Origin: Caballeronia udeis
Lineage (GTDB): Bacteria > Pseudomonadota > Gammaproteobacteria > Burkholderiales > Burkholderiaceae
NCBI RefSeq assembly: GCF_001544555.2
Contig: NZ_FCOK02000060.1
Coordinates: 1 to 60,733 of the forward strand
Direction of reading: 5' to 3'
Length of the DNA stretch: 60,733 bases
Under the pieces are notes generated by a model that had not been told where the DNA came from, did no database searches, and saw only the letters and a list, made by a program, of their open reading frames with translations. The translations under genes were made by a program, and so were the position numbers. Below are positions 55,382 through 60,733 of the stretch, in pieces (the first letter of the stretch is position 1; the number at the start of each line of letters is the position of its first letter).

Positions 55382-55795
55382 TCACCTTGATCGTCGATAA
55401 ACCACCCAGTCGCCGTTATCGATACGCAGCAGACCCTCCACCGCCTCTTCGCCGACCAGATAAACCAGACAATCGACAGCCTGCGCGCGACCGTCTATCT
55501 GAGCCGTCACCGGCAGCCGTTCGCTGCGGTACAAGCCGATGACACCCGGCACGACCTCTTCGATTTCATTGAGCACGGGCACGAGTGTTTCATCAATTCG
55601 ATAGATATCGCCACGCACCGGCCCCGCTGCGGAATCGAGCACCAGTCCGGGATAAGCGTTGAAGTCGTACAGCCGTCCATTGATATGACCCGGGCCGATC
55701 AGCTCCGGCTCGGCAATCCCGTGACGCTCTGCCGCCAGGCGAATGTCGTTGCTCTCGCCCGCTCGCAGCGTGCCGTAGACGAATACGTGTTGCAT
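55382..55795 (-). CDS. Gamma-glutamylcyclotransferase-fold (AIG2-like) protein
   Basis: This 137-residue protein has the phosphate-binding-like loop HVFVYGTLRAGESN near the start and the candidate catalytic Glu in LNEIEEVVPGVIGLYRSERL. It resembles YtfP and GGCT family members that cyclise gamma-glutamyl amines. I chose the ATG at 55795 for its spacing to GGAGG; the ATGs at 55813 and 55804 are alternatives. The substrate is unknown. Confidence 0.85.
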   Translation of the reverse strand: MQHVFVYGTLRAGESNDIRLAAERHGIAEPELIGPGHINGRLYDFNAYPGLVLDSAAGPVRGDIYRIDETLVPVLNEIEEVVPGVIGLYRSERLPVTAQIDGRAQAVDCLVYLVGEEAVEGLLRIDNGDWVVYRRSR

Positions 55796-55956
55796 GCGTT
55801 CCATTCCCTCCATGAAGATACAACGCGCATTATGCCAAGCGCATGAACCAGCCTTTATGTCACGACAGCACGGCAAGCGAAACACGTCTGACGCCCGGTT
55901 TCACAGCCAAGCCCACCCGATGCCTTTAATATCACGGTGGAGGAGCGCTTAAAACC

Positions 55957-56817
55957 ATGTTCACGCCAACCGATCAACCACTGCAGCCACTGCAGCCGGA
56001 AGAAGTCGAGCATCTCGACATTCCGGCGGAGTCGTCGCCCACGCTTGCGCACCCCATCCGCGTGCGTTCGCGTCCCGTGCCGGCCGGCGTCAGGATCGCG
56101 CGGCACACGCACGCGTGGGCGCAGGTCGCGTGCACGACGCGGGGCGTATTACGGATCGCAGCCGAGGGGTCGACGTGGATGGTGCCGCCGTCGCGGGCCA
56201 TCTGGGTTCCACCGAACGTGACGCATGAAGTGGTGATCGTGGAGGACGCGTTTCTGCGGACGCTGTATATAGACGCGAGCGTGGTGCCGCCGGGACTCGA
56301 TGCGTGCCGCGTGGTCGAAGTGTCGCCGCTGTTGCGCGAGGTGGCTGTTGCGCTGGACGATCTCACTATTTCACGCGAACGCGAGCGGCTGCTCGGCACG
56401 CTCGCACTCGATGAAATCACGCGCTCGCGGCCGCTGCCCCTCTCCATCCCGATGCCCACCGACAAACGCCTGCTGGCACTATGCGAAGCCGTTCTCGCCG
56501 ACCCTGCTTCCGCGGATTCGCTCGAACGCTGGGCAACGCTCGCCGGCGCAAGCACCCGGACAATCGCGCGTTTGTTCCGGCGTGAACTCGGTGTGAGTTT
56601 TTCGCAATGGCGTCAGCAGGCAGTACTGGCGCGCGCGATTCCCTTATTGAGCCAGGGACGACCGCTTGCACAAGTTGCATTGCTGCTTGGCTACCAAAGC
56701 CAGAGCGCCTTTTCCGCGATGTTCAGACGTGCGTTCGGTGAGAGTCCGCGAGCATTTTTTGTTCGCGACGGCGAACCGCGAGACGATAGTCATACCGGCG
56801 CACCCGGCGAGCGCTGA
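55957..56817 (+). CDS. AraC-family transcriptional regulator with N-terminal cupin
   Basis: This 286-residue regulator has an N-terminal cupin domain (RIARHTHAWAQVACTTRGVL, then PPSRAIWVPPNVTHEV) and a C-terminal double helix-turn-helix (LAGASTRTIARLFRRELGVS then LGYQSQSAFSAMFRRAFGES). It resembles NimR/YeaM-type regulators. GGAGGAG lies 13 bases upstream of the ATG. The neighbour GNAT gene converges with it, four bases away, so no obvious target gene is next door. Confidence 0.9.
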   Translation: MFTPTDQPLQPLQPEEVEHLDIPAESSPTLAHPIRVRSRPVPAGVRIARHTHAWAQVACTTRGVLRIAAEGSTWMVPPSRAIWVPPNVTHEVVIVEDAFLRTLYIDASVVPPGLDACRVVEVSPLLREVAVALDDLTISRERERLLGTLALDEITRSRPLPLSIPMPTDKRLLALCEAVLADPASADSLERWATLAGASTRTIARLFRRELGVSFSQWRQQAVLARAIPLLSQGRPLAQVALLLGYQSQSAFSAMFRRAFGESPRAFFVRDGEPRDDSHTGAPGER

Positions 56818-56821
56818 GACA

Positions 56822-57286
56822 CTAAACGCCGCGCACCATATGCCGGATCGCGCCGAATTGTGCGAGTCGCGAACCCGCGGTTTTATAACCCATGCGGATA
56901 TAGAGGCGGGCTGCGGGGTTATCGACGAATACGCGCAACTGCGTCTCTGTTAATCCGCGTGCGCGCGCCCAGCGATGCGCAGTATCGAGCAGAAATGTTC
57001 CCGCGCCCGTCCGGCGCCAACCCTCCACCACTTGTACGTCGCGGATGTGCAGCGACTGCTCTTCTTCCGTCACGCGCATCACGCCAATGGCCTGGCCGTC
57101 GCACTCGAGTATGAAGTTTTCCGACTCCCGCCAGCTACCCAGGAAAAGATCGCTGCGCCACACGAGATTGTGGCGGCGGTAGTAGCCGTTCATGTTGTTG
57201 CGCGTAAGCGCCTCGGCGAACGAAAAATCGTCCATCGACGCCAGGCGCAGCTGAAACGGTGAGAGAGCTTCGGTGGGATCGAGCAT
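56822..57286 (-). CDS. GNAT-family N-acetyltransferase
   Basis: This 154-residue protein has the acetyl-CoA-binding loop VQVVEGWRRTGAGTFLLDTA and the C-terminal VDNPAARLYIRMGYKTAGS. The ATG at 57286 opens MLDPTEALSPFQLRLAS. The substrate cannot be told from the sequence. It converges with the AraC-type regulator and lies downstream of the tRNA cluster terminator on the same strand. Confidence 0.87.
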   Translation of the reverse strand: MLDPTEALSPFQLRLASMDDFSFAEALTRNNMNGYYRRHNLVWRSDLFLGSWRESENFILECDGQAIGVMRVTEEEQSLHIRDVQVVEGWRRTGAGTFLLDTAHRWARARGLTETQLRVFVDNPAARLYIRMGYKTAGSRLAQFGAIRHMVRGV

Positions 57287-57483
57287 TGCGCGATGAAAGC
57301 CGGAATCAAGTCACCAACACTAAGTCAGCCGGAGCGCGCTGGCAATGGAGAGTTTTACGAGCGTGTACGTTCGATGGCACGCACGCCACACGTTCAACAG
57401 AATGCAACGGGACGACCGGTCGGAGGAGCTGCGGGGGAAGGCGGAAAAAAGCGAGAAAAGTGCGAGCACAAAAAACGTGGACG

Positions 57484-57512
57484 AAAAAAATCCAGCTTAA
57501 GCTGGATTTTCT
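57484..57512 (-). terminator. Intrinsic terminator after the tRNA cluster
   Basis: The perfect palindrome AATCCAGC-TTAA-GCTGGATT is followed on the minus strand by a T run of seven. It lies about 12 bases past the CCA end of tRNA-Asp and closes the tRNA transcript. Confidence 0.9.
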
Positions 57513-57524
57513 TTTACAACTTGT

Positions 57525-57601
57525 TGGCGGAGCGGACGGGACTCGAACCCGCGACCCCCGGCGTGACAGGCCGGTATTCTAACCAACTGAACTACCGCTC
57601 C
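57525..57601 (-). tRNA. tRNA-Asp (GTC)
   Basis: This is a 77-base tRNA with CCA encoded. Acceptor arms GGAGCGG and CCGCTCC pair fully and the discriminator is G. The anticodon loop carries GTC within CCTGTCACG. It is the last gene of the Ala-Glu-Asp cluster, with a terminator right after it. Confidence 0.97.
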
Positions 57602-57673
57602 ACTTCTTTCCATCAGTTCGTGAGGTTGGTTGGCTCATCAAACTTGCAGCGCTTCTGGCAGCCGCCGATGTTT

Positions 57674-57749
57674 TGGCGTCCCCAAGGGGATTCGAACCCC
57701 TGTACTCACCGTGAAAGGGTGATGTCCTAGGCCTCTAGACGATGGGGAC
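57674..57749 (-). tRNA. tRNA-Glu (TTC)
   Basis: This is a 76-base tRNA with CCA encoded. Acceptor GTCCCCA pairs with TGGGGAC, the anticodon TTC sits in CCTTTCACG, and the T arm GGGGTTCGAATCCCC is canonical. It lies 72 bases from tRNA-Asp. The gene for its synthetase, gltX, is upstream on the same strand. Confidence 0.97.
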
Positions 57750-57971
57750 ATAAACTTTTCAGTTAATGTCTTTTACTCTTTTCGCTTAATCCCGACTGGC
57801 TTCTGATTAACTTCGATTAACACTTTCTTAATCGCTTGAATCTTGCTTGATACTTATTAATCAGTTTCTTGTCAGTCAGCAGCGAAGAACGACATTATAA
57901 ACAGCTTTGGGATTCTTGTGAAGCTTTTTTTCCGATGCTCTGGCGCTTTAAAAAGCTCCATTTCCGTTCTG

Positions 57972-58047
<76 letters not shown>

Positions 58048-58066
58048 CTTGCAGAACAGAAACGAG

Positions 58067-58095
58067 ATTCTAAAGGGCACTTTTGAAGTTGTAAA
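58067..58095 (-). promoter_or_regulatory. Predicted promoter of the tRNA-Ala-Glu-Asp cluster
   Basis: On the minus strand, -35 TTTACA (complement of 58090-58095) and -10 TAGAAT (complement of 58067-58072) are separated by exactly 17 bases. Initiation is predicted near 58060, giving a leader of roughly 12 bases before tRNA-Ala. This near-consensus pair indicates the tRNA cluster is not dependent on gltX transcription. Confidence 0.75.
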
Positions 58096-58170
58096 TACCT
58101 TTTAGCCCAGCATCTGAAAATAGTTCGTCCTTAGGGTGCGAACTCGGGGCGCAAACCGGACACCGTTCCC

Positions 58171-58224
58171 GCCGATGCCGGTGCCGGTGCCGATGCCGAT
58201 GCCGATGCCGATGCCGATGCCGAT
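58171..58224. repeat. Hexanucleotide tandem repeat between gltX and the tRNA cluster
   Basis: Nine units of GCCGAT-type sequence lie in tandem: one GCCGAT, two GCCGGT variants, then six perfect GCCGAT, with a degenerate GCCCAC after. The array is noncoding, 33 bases past the gltX stop and about 75 bases upstream of the tRNA promoter. Arrays like this are prone to copy-number change. Confidence 0.95.
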
Positions 58225-58257
58225 GCCCACGCTCCGCTCTCCACTCCCGTTCGTTCT

Positions 58258-59664
58258 TCAGGCAATACCCTTGTCGAGCCGGGACAGCACCGTCTCGCGT
58301 CCGAACAGCATCAGCACGGCGTCGATAGACGGTGTGTGCGTGGTCCCCGCCACCAGCAAGCGCACCGGCATGGCGAGATGCGGCATCTTCAGCTTGTGGC
58401 TCGTGAGCGTGGCCTTGAACGCAGCCGAGATCGCCTCCTTGCTCCACTCGACTTCGCTCAGCGCCTGCCGCAAGTCGGCGAGCGCGGGACGCACGGTTTC
58501 AGTGACATGCTGCGCGAGCGCGGCGGGATCGATCACGGGCTCCTGGTAGAACATGGCGGCGTTATCGGCAATTTCCTTTACCGTCGACGCGCGGTCCTTC
58601 AGCAAACCGATCACGAGCTCGAGCGGCGGCCCTTGCTCGATCATCGCGGCGTCGATACCCAGCTCGGCCAGAAAGGGCTTCGTGAGCGTCTCGAGCCGTG
58701 CGTTATCGGCTTCCTTGATGTAGTGCGCGTTCAGCCAGTTCAACCGGTCCGGATCGTATTGCGCCGGCGACTTGCCCAGATGATCCAGGTCGAACCATTC
58801 GACAAACTGTTCGCGCGAGAAAATCTCCGCGTCGCCATGCGACCAGCCGAGCCGCGCCAGATAGTTCAGAACCGCTTCCGGCAGATAACCGCTATCGCGA
58901 TAACCCGTCACGCTCATCGCGCCATGGCGCTTGCTCATCTTCTCGCCCTGCTCGTTGAGCACGGTCGGCAAGTGCGCGTACACCGGCACTTCGCCGCCCA
59001 GCGCGCGCAGGATGTTGATCTGGCGCGGCGTGTTGTTCACGTGGTCGTCGCCGCGGATCACGTGGGTGATCTTCATGTCGAGATCGTCCACGACCACGCA
59101 GAAGTTATAGGTGGGCGTGCCGTCCGGGCGCGCGATCACGAGGTCGTCGAGTTCGTCGTTCGAGATTTCGATCGTGCCCTTCACCGCGTCGTCCCAGTTC
59201 ACTACGCCACCCAGTGGATTGCGAAAGCGAATGACCGGCGAAACACCTTCCGGAATGGGTGGCAACACCTTGCCCTCTTCCGGGCGCCACGTGCCGTCGT
59301 AACGCGGCTTTTCATTGGCCGCGCGCTGGCGCTCACGCAATGCGTCTAGTTCTTCCGTCGACATGTAGCAGTGGTAGGCCAGGCCCTGGTCGAGCATCTG
59401 CTTCAGCACTTCGCGGTAGCGGTCCATGCGCTGCATCTGGTAGATGGGGCCTTCGTCGTATTCGAGGCCGAGCCATTCCATGCCTTCAAGGATGGCGTCG
59501 ACGGATGCGTCGGTCGAGCGCTCCAGGTCGGTATCCTCGATGCGCAACACGAAAACGCCCTTCATCTTGCGCGCGAACGCCCACGGATAAAGCGCGGAGC
59601 GAATGTTGCCGAGGTGGACGAAGCCTGTCGGGCTGGGAGCGAAACGGGTACGGACTTGGGTCAT
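58258..59664 (-). CDS. gltX: Glutamyl-tRNA synthetase
   Basis: GltX charges tRNA-Glu with glutamate. The 468-residue protein has RTRFAPSPTGFVHLGNIRSA (the HIGH motif reads HLGN), RIEDTDLERST and the KMSKR motif EKMSKRHGAMSV. The ATG at 59664 gives the family length; the frame is open to 59832 without family resemblance. It is followed on the same strand by a cluster that includes tRNA-Glu. Confidence 0.96.
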   Translation of the reverse strand: MTQVRTRFAPSPTGFVHLGNIRSALYPWAFARKMKGVFVLRIEDTDLERSTDASVDAILEGMEWLGLEYDEGPIYQMQRMDRYREVLKQMLDQGLAYHCYMSTEELDALRERQRAANEKPRYDGTWRPEEGKVLPPIPEGVSPVIRFRNPLGGVVNWDDAVKGTIEISNDELDDLVIARPDGTPTYNFCVVVDDLDMKITHVIRGDDHVNNTPRQINILRALGGEVPVYAHLPTVLNEQGEKMSKRHGAMSVTGYRDSGYLPEAVLNYLARLGWSHGDAEIFSREQFVEWFDLDHLGKSPAQYDPDRLNWLNAHYIKEADNARLETLTKPFLAELGIDAAMIEQGPPLELVIGLLKDRASTVKEIADNAAMFYQEPVIDPAALAQHVTETVRPALADLRQALSEVEWSKEAISAAFKATLTSHKLKMPHLAMPVRLLVAGTTHTPSIDAVLMLFGRETVLSRLDKGIA

Positions 59665-59940
59665 GTGCGGTGTGCTCGATAGCTCAAATGCGCGTGCCGG
59701 CACGGGAGGAGCCAGGCAAGCGATACATCGGGGACCTGCTTCGGCGCGTCTTCTGGACGAACGTCGCGAGCGGTCGAAACGAGTGTGAATTATACCCGCC
59801 GGCGCTTTTGGCCCGCTTTCCCAGCCCATCATGTTTTATCATGTGCGCCGTCACTGGATGGCTTGACCAAGCGGCTAACCAGCCTGCATGGACGGCCCCC
59901 ACGCTCCACGCTCGTCCTCGTTGCATCGCAGGAGAACTCC

Positions 59941-60717
59941 TTGAAAACATCGTCGTCCCCGCTTTCGTCGCTGCCCCAATTGTCGCGGCGCGCGTTTTCT
60001 CTCGGCTGCGCATCGGCCGTGCTCACGGCCTGCACCACGACGACAGGCACCACCACCGCCGTCACGCCGGCCACGCCGCCAACACCGGCCACGAGTACAC
60101 CCCAGCGGCCTGTGCGGATCGGCCTGGCACTGGGCGGCGGCGCGGCCCGCGGGTTTGCGCACGTCGGTGTGATCAAGGCGCTCGAAGCGCGCAACCTGAA
60201 TGTGGACCTGCTGAGCGGTACGAGCGCGGGGTCGGTGATCGCGGCGTTATCGGCGTCAGGCATGAGCGGTATTGCCATCAACAAGCTAGCGCTGACCATG
60301 GACGAAGCGTCGATCAGCGACTGGGCCATGCCGTTTCGCACACGCGGCTTTCTGCAAGGCGTCGCGCTGCAGAACTATCTGAACAAGACACTCGATAACC
60401 GGCCAATCGAGAAGATGGTAAAACCGCTCGGCATTGTTGCTACGGACCTGAAAACCGGCCAGCCGATCCTGTTCCAGCGAGGTAATACCGGCATTGCCGT
60501 GCGCGCGTCGTGCAGCGTGCCGTCCATCTTCGAGCCCGTGAAGATCGGCGGCCACGAATACGTGGATGGCGGCCTGGTGAGCCCGGTGCCGGCGTCGTTC
60601 GCACGCAAGATGGGCGCGGATTTTGTAATCGCGGTGGATATTTCGGCGCGTCCCGAGTCACGCCCTGAGGCGGTCCGTCAAGGTTTTTCCGAGGGCAGGT
60701 GCAGCCCACATCCCTGA
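59941..60717 (+). CDS. Patatin-like phospholipase, lipoprotein, apparently truncated
   Basis: This patatin/RssA-like acyl hydrolase has the oxyanion loop GLALGGGAARGFAHVGV, the nucleophile Ser in SGTSAGSV and the catalytic Asp in EYVDGGLVSPVP. I chose the TTG at 59941 with AGGAGAA upstream. The leader SRRAFSLGCASAVLTAC combines a twin-arginine-like motif and a lipobox, so it is probably exported as a lipoprotein. The frame ends at 60717, only about 55 residues after DGG, with an atypical tail (GFSEGRCSPHP); family members usually continue for about 80-100 residues. A frameshift, an insertion junction near 60660 or an unusual variant are possible. Confidence 0.8.
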   Translation: MKTSSSPLSSLPQLSRRAFSLGCASAVLTACTTTTGTTTAVTPATPPTPATSTPQRPVRIGLALGGGAARGFAHVGVIKALEARNLNVDLLSGTSAGSVIAALSASGMSGIAINKLALTMDEASISDWAMPFRTRGFLQGVALQNYLNKTLDNRPIEKMVKPLGIVATDLKTGQPILFQRGNTGIAVRASCSVPSIFEPVKIGGHEYVDGGLVSPVPASFARKMGADFVIAVDISARPESRPEAVRQGFSEGRCSPHP

Positions 60718-60733
60718 GCTTGTCGCCTCGGGC

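Noticed and set aside
57293..57730. Plus-strand frame of 145 codons across tRNA-Asp and tRNA-Glu
   Set aside because: It contains the well-known false translation of antisense tRNA (ERTGLEPATPGVTGRYSNQL). Not a gene.
58171..58224. CRISPR-like repeat
   Set aside because: Units are six bases without spacers; this is a simple tandem repeat.
58070..58447. Minus-strand frame with a His-Arg repeat
   Set aside because: It is the hexanucleotide array read in frame, overlapping gltX. No ribosome site or conservation seen.

Overview
The window is about 61 kb of dense, GC-rich bacterial chromosome (I estimate a little over 60% GC by eye). Gene content, gene order and protein sequences point to Burkholderiaceae, most likely Paraburkholderia, Caballeronia or Burkholderia. 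The pointers are the rpsB-tsf-pyrH-frr-uppS-cdsA-dxr-rseP-bamA run, dapC-dapD-dapE, ligA-zipA-smc, and aceA/aceB with a RhlE-type helicase. I see no phage, insertion sequence, CRISPR array, plasmid or integrase gene. This is mainly core genome, with a few accessory islands.

Layout. 1-8174 (minus strand): translation and envelope block, read from rpsB through tsf, pyrH, frr, uppS, cdsA, dxr and rseP into bamA, which runs off the left edge. A strong promoter precedes rpsB and a hairpin terminator lies between rpsB and tsf. 8639-15096 (plus): map, glnD, an RluB-type pseudouridine synthase whose N-terminal half is built from six 40-residue repeats, and a small unknown gene. 15319-23088 (minus): smc, zipA, ligA, def. 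23595-29695 (plus): dapC, dapD, an ArsC/Spx-like protein, dapE, prmB and a cardiolipin synthase. 29702-33236 (minus): a sugar-acid catabolic island with an FCD/GntR regulator, an arabinonate-type IlvD/Edd dehydratase and a DapA-superfamily enzyme, headed by a palindromic operator candidate. 33603-39160: a glutathione peroxidase homologue, an ABC-F ATPase, a small Burkholderia-type hypothetical, radA and alr. 39698-43414 (plus): lplT, then thiM-thiE-thiD. 43457-46827 (minus): tsaB, rimI, a family-4 uracil-DNA glycosylase and a DUF1853-like gene, tightly packed. 47011-49461 (plus): an acyl-CoA-binding protein and a RhlE-like helicase. 49844-55293: the glyoxylate shunt (aceA, aceB) flanking uspA, a LysR regulator and a haloacid dehalogenase. 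55382-57286: a GGCT-fold protein, an AraC regulator and a GNAT acetyltransferase. 57525-59664 (minus): gltX followed by tRNA-Ala, tRNA-Glu and tRNA-Asp. 59941-end (plus): a patatin-like lipoprotein that stops early at the right edge.

No clearly new multi-gene defence or mobile system was found. The signals most worth checking are the palindromes upstream of aceA and upstream of the FCD regulator, the in-frame repeat expansions in RluB and the uracil-DNA glycosylase, the hexanucleotide repeat between gltX and the tRNA cluster, the glyoxylate/haloacid gene arrangement, and the abrupt end of the patatin reading frame. All calls were made by reading the sequence; no database search was run.
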